Assembly: GCA_035539135.1 (NCBI GenBank)
Contig: DATLJD010000005.1
Span: 1 to 64,000, forward strand
Source of the DNA: JABFWF01 sp035539135
Lineage (GTDB): Bacteria > Pseudomonadota > Gammaproteobacteria > Xanthomonadales > Xanthomonadaceae
Direction: 5' to 3'
DNA: 64,000 nt
Part shown: piece after piece, positions 35,810 to 44,660 of the stretch
Position numbering within the stretch: position 1 is the first letter of the stretch
Layout: each line of letters starts with the position of its first letter
Translations under genes and position numbers: made by a program
Notes under the pieces: model-generated
What the model saw: the letters and a program-made list of their open reading frames with translations, nothing else
What the model was told of the DNA's origin: nothing
Database searches by the model: none

Positions 35810-36835
35810 TCAGAACCCGTTGTCGCCGTCGAGGATGCGGCCCAAGCCGCCGAGCACCGAGCCTTCGCCGCGGCTCTGGCCGCCGCCCTTGGGCGCGGCC
35901 GCGAGCATGCGCCCGGCCATGCGCGAGAACGGCAGCGACTGCAGCCACACCGTGCCCGGGCCGGTGAGCGTCGCGAGGAACACGCCCTCGCCGCCGAACA
36001 GCATGCTCTTGATCCCGCCCACCGCCTTGACGTCCATGTCGACCGTCGCGTGGTAAGCCACCACGCAGCCGGTGTCCACGTCGATGCGTTCGCCGGCGGC
36101 GAGCGTGCGTTCCATCACCGTGCCGCCGGCGTGCACGAACACCCAGCCGTCGCCTTCCAGCTTCTGCATGATGAAGCCCTCGCCGCCGAACAGGCCGGTG
36201 AGGATCTTGCGCTGGAAGTGCACGCCCACCGACACCCCGCGCGCGCCGGCGAGGAAGCTGTCCTTCTGGCAGACCAGGCGGCCGCCGTGCTCGGACAGCT
36301 TCATCGCCATCACCGTGCCGGGGTAGGGTGCGGCGAACGCGACCCGCGCCTTGCCGCTGCCGGCGTGGGTGAACATGGTGGTGAACAGGCTCTCGCCGGT
36401 GACCACGCGCTTGCCGGCCGACAGCAGCTTGTCGAACAGGCCGCCGCCCTGGCCCGTGTGCGAGCCGTCGCCGAACACGGTGTCCATCTGCACCGCGGCG
36501 TCCTTGTACATCAGCGCGCCGGCCTCGGAGATCGCGCTCTCGCCCGGATCGAGCTCGATCTCGACGAACTGCATGTCGTTGCCGACGATCCGGTAGTCGA
36601 TCTCGTCGCTGTGGCCGCGGCCGGAGCCGGTCGACGGCAGCGGCGGCATCGACGGCGGCAGCGCGCCGGCATCCGGCGCCAGCGCGGCGACCTCGCCGAC
36701 CGGCTGCCACGCGCTCATGCCCTCGCGCCAGCACAGGTCTTCCGGGTGTTGTTGCGCGTGCCGGCGCGCGGCGTTGTCGTCGAGCGGGCCGACCCGCGCG
36801 CTGTTGCTGCCGGAGCTGAAGTACCACTGGGCCAT
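35810..36835 (-). CDS. GYF-like plus AIM24/TIGR00266 protein
   Basis: A 341-aa protein. The first ~55 residues, MAQWYFSSGSNSARVGPLDD...LCWREGMSAWQPV, resemble the GYF_2/DUF4339 domain. The rest is an AIM24-type beta-rich domain (TIGR00266), with repeated short phrases such as GESLFTTMF, GGEGFIMQKLEGDG and GGEGVFLATLTG. Proteins of this family are widespread but their biochemical role is unknown. No signal peptide. The start is set by the GYF-like segment. Confidence 0.85.
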   Translation of the reverse strand: MAQWYFSSGSNSARVGPLDDNAARRHAQQHPEDLCWREGMSAWQPVGEVAALAPDAGALPPSMPPLPSTGSGRGHSDEIDYRIVGNDMQFVEIELDPGESAISEAGALMYKDAAVQMDTVFGDGSHTGQGGGLFDKLLSAGKRVVTGESLFTTMFTHAGSGKARVAFAAPYPGTVMAMKLSEHGGRLVCQKDSFLAGARGVSVGVHFQRKILTGLFGGEGFIMQKLEGDGWVFVHAGGTVMERTLAAGERIDVDTGCVVAYHATVDMDVKAVGGIKSMLFGGEGVFLATLTGPGTVWLQSLPFSRMAGRMLAAAPKGGGQSRGEGSVLGGLGRILDGDNGF

Positions 36836-36864
36836 CGGGCTCACCTGCGGAAGGGGACTCGCCC

Positions 36865-38571
36865 CTATTGTTCCGCAAAAGCGCCGTCCGGCGCGGCGCG
36901 CGCGGCTGCCTTGCCGAAGCGTTCCCCGAAGAAGTCGCCGTCCTTCCAGCGCGGCGCCGCCGCCGCGTTGCCGATCTCCAGCCCCAGCGTCGCCGCCAGC
37001 CGCGCCATCCGCGCCGCGTCCTCGTACTGGATGGGCTGGCGGACGTCGTCGCAAGGGCGGTGGTAGCAGCGGCGCAGGAACTCGCGCTGGGCGAGCGTCG
37101 GCACCGTGCTGGCGTCGGCGGCTTTGCCGGCGCTTTCCTTCGCCGGCACCACGCCGCCGTCCAGCAGCAGCGCCGGCACGCCCGCCCGCACGAACGGGTA
37201 CTGGTCGCTGCGCACGAACACCGCTTCCTCCGGGAACGGATCCTGCGACAGGTCCACGCCCACCGCCTGCGCCGCGCGCTTGAGCGGCGCGTCGAGGTCG
37301 CTGTGGGCGACGCCGACCGGCACCACGTCGCGGCTGGGCGCGAGCAGCATCGGCATGTCGATGTTGAGGTTGGCGACCAGCGCGCCCGGCGGATGCGTCG
37401 CCAGCCATTCGGCGCCGAGCAGGCCCTGCTCCTCGCCGGTCAGCGCGGCGAACAGCAGCGAGCGCTTCGGCGCGCCTTCCGCCTTCAGCGCGCGCGCCGC
37501 CTCCAGCACGATCGCGACCCCGAGCGCGTTGTCGAGCGCGCCGGGGTACACGCGCACGCCGTCCACCGGCGCGCCGATGCCGAGGTGGTCCAGGTGCGCC
37601 GTGAGCACGACGTGCTGCGCGGCGAGCGCGCGGTCGGCGCCGGGCAGGCGCGCGACCACGTTGCGCGCGTCCAGCCGGCGGATCGCGCTGCGTGCGGCGA
37701 GCTCGAGCGTCACCGGCAACGCAAAGCCGCGCTGGCGTTCGTCGCGCACGGCCTGCGCGAGTCCGGCCGCGGTGTGGCCGCTGCCGTCGAACAGCAGGTC
37801 GGCCGCGGCCGCGCTCACCCGCGCCACCACCCGCAACTGCGGGACATCGTCGATCGCGCCGCCGCCGGCGTCGCGCAGGCGCATGTCGGGGCGGTCGAAG
37901 GCCTCCGCCGCGCGCGCCCAAGGCGCGTTGGCCTCGTCGGCGGCGGTGTCCACGAACACCGCGCCGATCGCGCCGCGCCGCGCCAGTTCGCGCAACTTCT
38001 CGCGGCGCGCGGTGTGGAAGGCGCGGCGGTCGGGTTCGAAGCGTTCCGGCGCGCCGCCGAACAGCACCGCGACCTTGCCTCGCAAGTCGATCCCGGCGAA
38101 GTCGTCGTGGCCGAGGTCCGGCGCGTGCACGCCCTGGCCGACGAACACCGCCGGCGCGCGCACCTCCGCCGCCGCCGTCGCGAACGAGGGCATCGGCAGG
38201 AACTGGTCGCGCAGGCGCAGCGCCACCGTGCGGTCCGGATGCACCACCGCGAGGCGCGCGCCTTCGGCGACCCGCGTGGACGCCAGCAGCGGCACCCGCT
38301 GGAAGTAGCTGCCGCCGTCGCCCGCCGGCTGCAGGCCGAGCGCCCGGAAGCGGTCGGCGACGAAGCGCGCGGCGCGGTCGAAGCCGGCGCTACCGGTCAG
38401 TCGGCCTTCCATGCGCGGGTCGGCAAGCACGCGCACGTCGGCGGCGATCCGTTGCGCGGCGGGGCTGCGGGGCGCGGGCGCCACCGGCGCCTCGGGCGCC
38501 GGCGTCTCGCGTTGGCAGGCAGCCAGCGCCAGCAGCAGGCAGACGAGGGCGAGGCGGGCAGGCAGGCGCAT
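36865..38571 (-). CDS. M28 family metallopeptidase, lipoprotein
   Basis: A 568-aa zinc peptidase. It begins with a lipoprotein signal (MRLPARLALVCLLLALAAC). A PA (protease-associated) domain is inserted at about 130-260, and the M28 catalytic part has HLDHLG, GALDNALG, TGEEQGLLGAEW and the late HRPCDD ligands. Such enzymes are periplasmic aminopeptidases. The C-terminus ends in an uncharacterised ~40-residue tail. The start is fixed by the signal peptide; an upstream in-frame ATG at 38718 lies inside a REP. Confidence 0.92.
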   Translation of the reverse strand: MRLPARLALVCLLLALAACQRETPAPEAPVAPAPRSPAAQRIAADVRVLADPRMEGRLTGSAGFDRAARFVADRFRALGLQPAGDGGSYFQRVPLLASTRVAEGARLAVVHPDRTVALRLRDQFLPMPSFATAAAEVRAPAVFVGQGVHAPDLGHDDFAGIDLRGKVAVLFGGAPERFEPDRRAFHTARREKLRELARRGAIGAVFVDTAADEANAPWARAAEAFDRPDMRLRDAGGGAIDDVPQLRVVARVSAAAADLLFDGSGHTAAGLAQAVRDERQRGFALPVTLELAARSAIRRLDARNVVARLPGADRALAAQHVVLTAHLDHLGIGAPVDGVRVYPGALDNALGVAIVLEAARALKAEGAPKRSLLFAALTGEEQGLLGAEWLATHPPGALVANLNIDMPMLLAPSRDVVPVGVAHSDLDAPLKRAAQAVGVDLSQDPFPEEAVFVRSDQYPFVRAGVPALLLDGGVVPAKESAGKAADASTVPTLAQREFLRRCYHRPCDDVRQPIQYEDAARMARLAATLGLEIGNAAAAPRWKDGDFFGERFGKAAARAAPDGAFAEQ

Positions 38572-38651
38572 GCGGGTTGCGGGAGGCGGGAGACGGGCGA
38601 CGCGCGACGCTAGCACGCGCGGGCCCGCTGCCGCGCGGCAGCGACGACGAC

Positions 38652-38720
38652 CGTGGAGCGGAGCTTGCTCGGCTATCGGCCTGGCCGGTCGTGGACAGCG
38701 GAGCACGCTCCGCTCCAAGG
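38652..38720. repeat. REP-like inverted pair
   Basis: GGAGCGGAGCTTGCTCGGCT and AGCGGAGCACGCTCCGCTCC, one slightly degenerate, lie between the divergent M28 peptidase and the unknown gene. They belong to the TAGAGCGGAGC family seen elsewhere in the window. Confidence 0.75.
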
Positions 38721-38781
38721 CGGGGGAGCCAGCCGCGAGTGTTCACGGCGCGCTTCCCGCGCCTTGGTGATCCTCGTGCGG

Positions 38782-39972
38782 ATGGACGCCGCACGCCTCG
38801 CCGACGCCCGCAACGATCGCGCCCAGGCGCTCGCGCTGATGCGCGCGTTCGCGCAGCGCACCGGGCTGGAGGGAGACGCGCCGCCGCGGCGGTATCTCTG
38901 GACCGACGCCTTCGCGGTGTGCAACTTCCTCGCCCTCGACGAGCACGCCGCGGCCGCGCGCCTGGTTGCGCAGGTGCACGACGTGCTCGGCGCGCATCGC
39001 CCGGACGACCCGCGCCAGGGCCCGCTCAGCGGTCTCGTTGGCGAAGCCGCGCGCCGGCATCCGACCCAGGGTGGCCTGCGCATCGGCAAGCCGCTGCCCG
39101 AACGCGCGCCCGATGCGCCGTACGAGCCCGCGCTCGAATGGGAACGCGATGGCCAGTACTTCCACTACCTGACCCGCTGGATGCACGCGCTGGACCAGTA
39201 CGCGCGCCATGCGGGCGCGCCCGACGCCAACCGCTGGGCGCGCGAGCTGGCGCGCACCGCCGTACGCGCCTTCGTGTCCGCCGGGGATGACGGCGCGCCG
39301 CGCATGGCGTGGAAGATGGGCATCGCCCTCGACCGCCCGCTGGTCGCCGGCATGGGCCAGCACGATCCGCTCGACGGCCTGGTCACCTGCCTGCAGTTGC
39401 GCGCGCACACGCCGCCCGCCAGCGGCGGGCCGACCCTGGCGCCGGAACTGCGCACGCTGGCCGCGCTGCTGTCCGGCACCAGCCTGCGCAGCGACGATCC
39501 GCTCGCCATCGGCGGCCTGCTGGCCGACGCCTACCGGCTCGCCCAGCTGCTGGACGAGCGCCCCGGCGACGACGCCCTGCTCGGGCTGCTGCTGGCGGCC
39601 GCCGCCGCCGGCCTCGCCGGCTGGCTGTGCGACCATCCGCTGGCGCGACCGCCGGCGCAGCGGCTCGCCTTCCGCGAACTCGGCCTCGCGATCGGCCTGC
39701 TCGCCGCCGCGCGCCTGTGGCGCCTGCTCGAGCACGCGCCGGTGGCGGCGCCGGTGCGCCACAGCCTCGACCAGGTGATCGCGCAGGTGCCGCTTGCGCG
39801 CCGGATCAGCCGCCACTGGCTGGCGGTCGCGCTCGACCCGTCGCCGGAATGGTGCGCGCACGAGGACATCAACGCGGTGATGCTGGCGACCTGCCTCGTC
39901 CCGGAAGGCTGGCTGGATTTCGCCGACGGCACCGCCGCGCCGCCGCGAGCGGCGTCAGTGCAGCCGGGCTGA
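38782..39972 (+). CDS. Uncharacterised protein, possible alpha-helical barrel
   Basis: A 396-aa protein rich in Ala, Leu and Arg with evenly spaced helices and no signal peptide. The segment YFHYLTRWMHALDQY and the later RMAWKMGIALDRPL resemble proteins with an (alpha/alpha) barrel fold, but I do not recognise a family. The chosen ATG at 38782 lies after the REP; the longer in-frame start at 38653 would translate repeat DNA. Its 3' end overlaps the convergent rhomboid gene by 18 bases. Confidence 0.65.
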   Translation: MDAARLADARNDRAQALALMRAFAQRTGLEGDAPPRRYLWTDAFAVCNFLALDEHAAAARLVAQVHDVLGAHRPDDPRQGPLSGLVGEAARRHPTQGGLRIGKPLPERAPDAPYEPALEWERDGQYFHYLTRWMHALDQYARHAGAPDANRWARELARTAVRAFVSAGDDGAPRMAWKMGIALDRPLVAGMGQHDPLDGLVTCLQLRAHTPPASGGPTLAPELRTLAALLSGTSLRSDDPLAIGGLLADAYRLAQLLDERPGDDALLGLLLAAAAAGLAGWLCDHPLARPPAQRLAFRELGLAIGLLAAARLWRLLEHAPVAAPVRHSLDQVIAQVPLARRISRHWLAVALDPSPEWCAHEDINAVMLATCLVPEGWLDFADGTAAPPRAASVQPG

Positions 39973-40656
39973 CGGCGGGTGCGTCGCCGGGCCATCGCCT
40001 TCGCCGTCCGCGGCCTCTTCCTCCAGCTCCCAGCTGTAGCGCTTGCGCGGCGGGCTCGGGTCGACGCGGCGGAACAGCAGCGCGGCCAGCACGCCGGCCG
40101 CGGCGCCGCCCAGGTGCGACTGCCAGGACACCGCCGCCTCGCGCGGGAGCACCGTCAACAGCATGCCGCCGTAGAAGGCGAAGGCGAGCATCGCCGCCGC
40201 GATCGCCGCGCGGTCGCGGCGCAGCAGCGCCAGCGCGAACACCAGGAACGCCAGCCCGTGGTTGACGCCGCTGAAGCCGAGGTGGCGGCTGCCGGCCTCG
40301 CCCAGCATCCACGCCGCCAGCCCGGAGCCCAGCCACAGCAGCGGCAGCGCGCGCACGGTCGCGCGCGGGTACACGCTGCCGGCGAGCGTGCCGAGCATCA
40401 GCAGCGCGACCGCGTTGCCGGCCAGGTGCGCCGCCGAGCCGTGCAGCAGCGGCGCCGCGAACAAGCCGCGCAGCCCGGCCGCCGACCACGGCATGACCGC
40501 CCACGCACCGGCGTCGAACAGGCCCTGCGCGCTGTACACCGCGGCCAGCACCAGCACGCCGGCGAGGCTGGCGTTGAAGGCGCGCAGCAGGCGCCGGCGA
40601 TCGTCGCGGCGTTGCGCCGCCGGATCGTGCGAGAGATCGTGTTCGGGAAGATGCAT
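39955..40656 (-). CDS. Rhomboid family intramembrane serine protease
   Basis: A 233-aa polytopic protein with about six hydrophobic segments. The catalytic serine is in HLGFSGVNHG (GxSG) and the catalytic histidine in WQSHLGGAAAG; HGSAAHLAGNAVALLMLG carries the early His/Asn pair of rhomboids. Rhomboids cut transmembrane segments of substrate proteins within the inner membrane. The C-terminal tail is charged and Pro-rich. The substrate is unknown. Confidence 0.9.
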   Translation of the reverse strand: MHLPEHDLSHDPAAQRRDDRRRLLRAFNASLAGVLVLAAVYSAQGLFDAGAWAVMPWSAAGLRGLFAAPLLHGSAAHLAGNAVALLMLGTLAGSVYPRATVRALPLLWLGSGLAAWMLGEAGSRHLGFSGVNHGLAFLVFALALLRRDRAAIAAAMLAFAFYGGMLLTVLPREAAVSWQSHLGGAAAGVLAALLFRRVDPSPPRKRYSWELEEEAADGEGDGPATHPPSARLH

Positions 40657-40710
40657 GCCATCGCAATGGCGGCGCGCGCGGCGGAAACAAGGCCCAAGCC
40701 ATCGCTCCCT

Positions 40711-40880
40711 CCCCGCGCAACGGGGGAGGGTTGGGGGGTAAGTCACGAACAGCCGCACCCTCACCCTCGCGCTGCGCGCTCGACCTCTCCCGCAAGCGGG
40801 AGAGGTGCAAAGCCCCGCACTGCGCGCGCACGTCTTTGCAGTTCCCCCTCTCCCGCTTGCGGGAGAGGGTTGGGGTGAGG
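40711..40880. repeat. Composite REP array
   Basis: Three hairpins of the CCCTCTCCCGC/GCGGGAGAGGG family lie between the divergent rhomboid and GGDEF genes, including a copy of the CGCACCCTCACCCTCGCGCT/CTCGACCTCTCCCGCAAGCG module (40754-40806). The remaining ~130 bases up to the GGDEF start show no other clear feature. Confidence 0.85.
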
Positions 40881-41014
40881 GCGGCTTTGCGCGGCCGCCA
40901 TCCCCGCGTTCCCGCGTTGCTCCCGGCATGCAGCCACACCTGTCCGCCCGCATCCGCCGCTCCGCACGCCGGATGCTATCCTCGGGCCTCACAGGGGCGG
41001 GACGGGTGGCTGAT

Positions 41015-42034
41015 ATGAGCGCCGAGGTCGCGGGCCCGTTGCCGGCGCCTACCCAGGGCGATGCAGGCGCGGCCGCATTGACGGCCGTCGAATACGCGCT
41101 GTTCGCGCAGGTCGGCCGGCTGCGCGCGATGGAGCCGGGCGAGCGGCTGTTCCGCCGCGGCGACCTCGGCACCACCATGTACGTGATCGCGCAGGGCGAG
41201 GTCGAGCTCGACTTCGGCGACGACCTGGTCACCAAGCGTCTCGGCCAGCACGAGTTCTTCGGCGAACTCGGCCTGCTGATCGGCGACCACGCGCGCAGCG
41301 CCGACGCCACCGCGGTCGGCCACGGCCTGCTGCTGGAGCTGCGCAAGGACGAGTTCGAGCCGCTCGCGCAGCGCGACCCGGCGCTGCTCGCCCACTTCCT
41401 GCGCCGCGCGATCATGCGCGTGGTGCTCAACGAGCACACCCTGATCGGCCGCCTGCGCCGCCGCAACATCGACCTGCAGACCGCGCTCGACACCCTGCGC
41501 GCGACCACCCACCGCCTCAACCAGACCGAGGCGCTGACCCGCACCGACGAGCTCACCGGCCTCGCCAACCGGCGCGGCTTCCAGCTCGCGCTGGAGGAGC
41601 GCCGGCACAACGCGGCGCTCGGCCACCGCGGCCTGCTGCTGGTGGACTGCGACAACTTCAAGGCGATCAACGACGCCCACGGCCACCTGGTCGGCGACCG
41701 CGTGCTGCAGGGCGTGGCCAGCATCCTGCGCTCGGCGGCCGGCCTGGACGACCTGCCGTGCCGGCTCGGCGGCGACGAGTTCTGCATGCTGGTGCACGCG
41801 GAAAGTCCGGCCGACCTGCTGCGCGTGGCCAACTTCATCGTCGGCACCGCGCACGCGCTGGACGAACTGAGAATGAGCCCGCCGCAGATCGCGCGCCTGA
41901 GCATCGGCGCGACCCTGATCACTCCCGCCGGCCGCTGGGACGACTGGTACGGCCGCGCCGACGCCGCCCTGTACCGGGCCAAGCGCGCCGGCGGCGACCG
42001 GGTGGAATGGCAGGACGCGCCGGACGGCGAGTGA
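41015..42034 (+). CDS. cNMP-binding domain plus GGDEF diguanylate cyclase
   Basis: A 339-aa cytoplasmic protein. The N-terminal cyclic-nucleotide-binding fold (about 20-140) keeps a plausible phosphate-binding cassette, FFGELGLLIGDHARSADATA. A helical linker leads to a GGDEF domain with intact RLGGDEF and the opening DELTGLANRRGF. The allosteric I-site RxxD is not present (GLDD in its place), so product inhibition is probably lost. It should make c-di-GMP, perhaps under control of a cyclic nucleotide. The next gene starts two bases after its stop, so the two are one operon. GTG at 41006 is an alternative start. Confidence 0.88.
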   Translation: MSAEVAGPLPAPTQGDAGAAALTAVEYALFAQVGRLRAMEPGERLFRRGDLGTTMYVIAQGEVELDFGDDLVTKRLGQHEFFGELGLLIGDHARSADATAVGHGLLLELRKDEFEPLAQRDPALLAHFLRRAIMRVVLNEHTLIGRLRRRNIDLQTALDTLRATTHRLNQTEALTRTDELTGLANRRGFQLALEERRHNAALGHRGLLLVDCDNFKAINDAHGHLVGDRVLQGVASILRSAAGLDDLPCRLGGDEFCMLVHAESPADLLRVANFIVGTAHALDELRMSPPQIARLSIGATLITPAGRWDDWYGRADAALYRAKRAGGDRVEWQDAPDGE

Positions 42035-42035
42035 C

Positions 42036-44660
42036 GTGCACGCCGAAAGCGCCCGCGACGAGCTGCTCCAGGCCGAATCGCCGGCGGCCGACCAGCCGCA
42101 GCTGCGCACCCTGCTGCTGACCGACCTGTGCGACTCGACCGCGCTGGTCGAGCGCCTCGGCGACAGCGCCGCCGCGACCCTGTTCCGCGCCCACGACCGC
42201 CTGGTGCTGGACCTGCAGGAACGCTGGCGCGGGCGCCTGATCGACCGCTCCGACGGCCTGCTGCTGCTGTTCGAGCGGCCGATCGACGGCCTCGGCTTCG
42301 CGCTGGACTACACCCGCGGCCTGCGCGCGCTCGGCAAGGACCACGGCGCGACGCTGCAGGCGCGCGCCGGCCTGCACGTCGGCGAGGTGCTGACCTGGCG
42401 CAACAGCGCCGCCGCGGTCGCGGTCGGCGCCAAGCCGCTCGAGGTCGAGGGACTGGCCAAGCCGATGGCCGGCCGCCTGATGGCGCTGGCGCGGCCCGGC
42501 CAGCTGCTGGTGTCCGCCGTCGCCGAGCCGCTCGCCCGCCGCGCCGCGCGCGAGCTGGGCGAGCGCGGCGAGCACCTGCTGTGGAAGTCGTGGGGCCGCT
42601 GGCGCTTCAAGGGCGTGCCCGAGGCGCAGGAGATCTACGAGGTCGGCGAGGCCGGCGTCGCCCCGCTGCGCGCGCCGAAATCCAGCGCCAAGGCCTGGCG
42701 CGACCTGCCGCTGTGGCGGCGCCCGGCGGCGCTGGCCGCGGAAGCGTTGCTGCTGGTCGGGATCGCTACCGGCGCCTGGTTCGTGACCCGCCCGCAGCCG
42801 GCGATCGCCTTCGCCGAGCGCGACTGGGTGGTGGTCGCCGACCTGCGCAACCTCACCGGCGACCAGCTGCTCGACGACTCGCTGGAGCAGGCGTTCCGGA
42901 TCAGCCTGGAGCAATCGCGCTACGTCAACGTGCTCAGCGACCTCAAGGCGCGCGACACCCTCGCCCGCATGCAGCGCAAGCCGGGCACCCCGCTCGACCG
43001 CGCGATCGCCTCCGAGATCGCCCTGCGCGACGGCGCGCGCGCGGTGATCCTGCCCACCGTGGCCGAGATCGGCGGCAAGGTGCGGGTCAGCGCCGAGGTC
43101 ATCGACCCGCATACCCAGACCACCGTCTACGCCGAATCCGCCGACGGCAGCGGCGCCCGCTCCGCGCTGGACTCGATCGACGCGGTCACCGCCGCCCTGC
43201 GCGGCAAGCTCGGCGAGGCGCTGGAGTCCATCGAGCACTCCTCCGCCCCGCTTCCGCAGGTCAGCACCGGCAACCTCGACGCGCTGCGTGCGTACGCGCT
43301 GGGGGTGGAGGCGTATGCGCGGGACGAGGACCCGACACCTTATTACGAGCGTGCAATCAAGCTCGATCCGAAATTTGCGCTCGCCCACATGGGGTTGATG
43401 CGTAATGCGATGAGCCATGTCGACGCTGGTTCAGCGAAGCAACACCTCGCGGCCGCTGTCGAAAACAAGGACCATCTACCGGCGCGCGACGCGCTGTACC
43501 TCGATGCCTGGGCGGCAGAGTTCGACCAGCGTGCAGCGCAGCTCGCGCCGGCCAAATGGAAGCTTCTGGCGACCACCTATCCTGACTATTACGCAGCGCA
43601 TTACAACTATGCGGCGTGGGCGTTCGGCGCTGGGCGTTATGCAGATGCCTTCGCTTCGGTGGAACGCGCGACGGCACCACAGAACCCGTTGCGGAGCGTC
43701 GCCTTGCAGATGCTCGCCCGTCTCGAGATCGCACAAGGGCGACCAGCCAGCGCCTTGGCGGCGCTCGACCGCGCCGAGGCGGACGGGCGTTCGCCCGATC
43801 GGCATCGCGCAGTGGCTTTGGCGTTGCTCGGTCGCGTCGGCGAATCAACCCGGTTACTGGATTCTCTCCTGCCCAAGGATCCGTTCGCGCACTTCGATGG
43901 CGCTTCGCTTGCGCTGGATCGCGGCGACTGGAAGGAAGCCTTGCGCTTGTCGGAACGGGCGCGGACAGTCTTTCAGGAGAGCGACGACACCCTGGTTCCG
44001 AAGTTGGTCCGGCTGCAAAACTTGATCATCCGCAGCGTCGGCATGCCGGGCGATGTTTCCTGGCCGGAATATTTCTCCCTGATCTCCCCCAAGTCGAAGG
44101 AGCAGGCAATGCCCGGTTTTGCGGGCGACCATGTGTTCGTTCGCCTCGCGGCTGCCTATCTCGCCCAGCGCGCTGGTCATTCAGCATCCGTGCGTCCACT
44201 GTTGCCTCAGCTGGCTGCCGATGCCACCGCCGTGGATGATCCCAGGTGCAGCGAGTTGCTCAGGATCCTGCAGATCCGGGACCAAGCTTCCACGCCCGAG
44301 GCTGTGGCGGCACTGCAGTCGATGATCCGCCCGGGAGCGCTGTATCAGACGCACGTGGCCCTGCGGGACGTCCTCGCAGATGCAGGTGACGAAAAGGGCG
44401 CACTGCAACAAGACGCTTGGCTGGCGGCGAGCAGGGGGCTTGCGTTCGGGGAGATATCCCACGCGTACGCCTTTCAGGCCCTCAACGTCGTGGATTCCCG
44501 ACTTGCGCTGCTGGATGCAGCCGAGCGCCGCGCCAAGGCCGGTGATACCACCGAGGCGGAAGAACTGCTTGCGACCTTGCGCAACGCGTGGAAGAGCGGA
44601 GCGCTGCCGGCTTATTTGCGGCGCAGGGTGGAGGCGACCTTGCCGGCCTCGAAGCAGTGA
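42036..44660 (+). CDS. Class III cyclase-TolB-like-TPR protein (putative peptide-modification cyclase)
   Basis: An 874-aa protein starting with GTG. Residues ~25-205 are a class III nucleotide-cyclase domain: metal Asp30 (LLTD) and Asp73 (RSDG) are present, but the transition-state Asn of the N-x3-R motif is replaced by Pro143 (PMAGR), so activity may be lost or changed. One membrane helix follows (about 230-250), then a TolB-like domain (about 262-370, VVVADLRNLTGDQLLDD) and a long TPR region (about 410-870). I recall a xanthomonad family with this layout (TIGR04510, putative peptide modification system cyclase) that accompanies a modified peptide. Here such a peptide gene overlaps its 3' end on the other strand. 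From about 43.33 kb the base composition becomes clearly less GC-rich. Confidence 0.8.
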   Translation: MHAESARDELLQAESPAADQPQLRTLLLTDLCDSTALVERLGDSAAATLFRAHDRLVLDLQERWRGRLIDRSDGLLLLFERPIDGLGFALDYTRGLRALGKDHGATLQARAGLHVGEVLTWRNSAAAVAVGAKPLEVEGLAKPMAGRLMALARPGQLLVSAVAEPLARRAARELGERGEHLLWKSWGRWRFKGVPEAQEIYEVGEAGVAPLRAPKSSAKAWRDLPLWRRPAALAAEALLLVGIATGAWFVTRPQPAIAFAERDWVVVADLRNLTGDQLLDDSLEQAFRISLEQSRYVNVLSDLKARDTLARMQRKPGTPLDRAIASEIALRDGARAVILPTVAEIGGKVRVSAEVIDPHTQTTVYAESADGSGARSALDSIDAVTAALRGKLGEALESIEHSSAPLPQVSTGNLDALRAYALGVEAYARDEDPTPYYERAIKLDPKFALAHMGLMRNAMSHVDAGSAKQHLAAAVENKDHLPARDALYLDAWAAEFDQRAAQLAPAKWKLLATTYPDYYAAHYNYAAWAFGAGRYADAFASVERATAPQNPLRSVALQMLARLEIAQGRPASALAALDRAEADGRSPDRHRAVALALLGRVGESTRLLDSLLPKDPFAHFDGASLALDRGDWKEALRLSERARTVFQESDDTLVPKLVRLQNLIIRSVGMPGDVSWPEYFSLISPKSKEQAMPGFAGDHVFVRLAAAYLAQRAGHSASVRPLLPQLAADATAVDDPRCSELLRILQIRDQASTPEAVAALQSMIRPGALYQTHVALRDVLADAGDEKGALQQDAWLAASRGLAFGEISHAYAFQALNVVDSRLALLDAAERRAKAGDTTEAEELLATLRNAWKSGALPAYLRRRVEATLPASKQ

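Noticed and set aside
38653..38781. N-terminal extension of the unknown gene at 38782
   Set aside because: It would translate the REP pair as protein, and the genuine-looking sequence begins after it.
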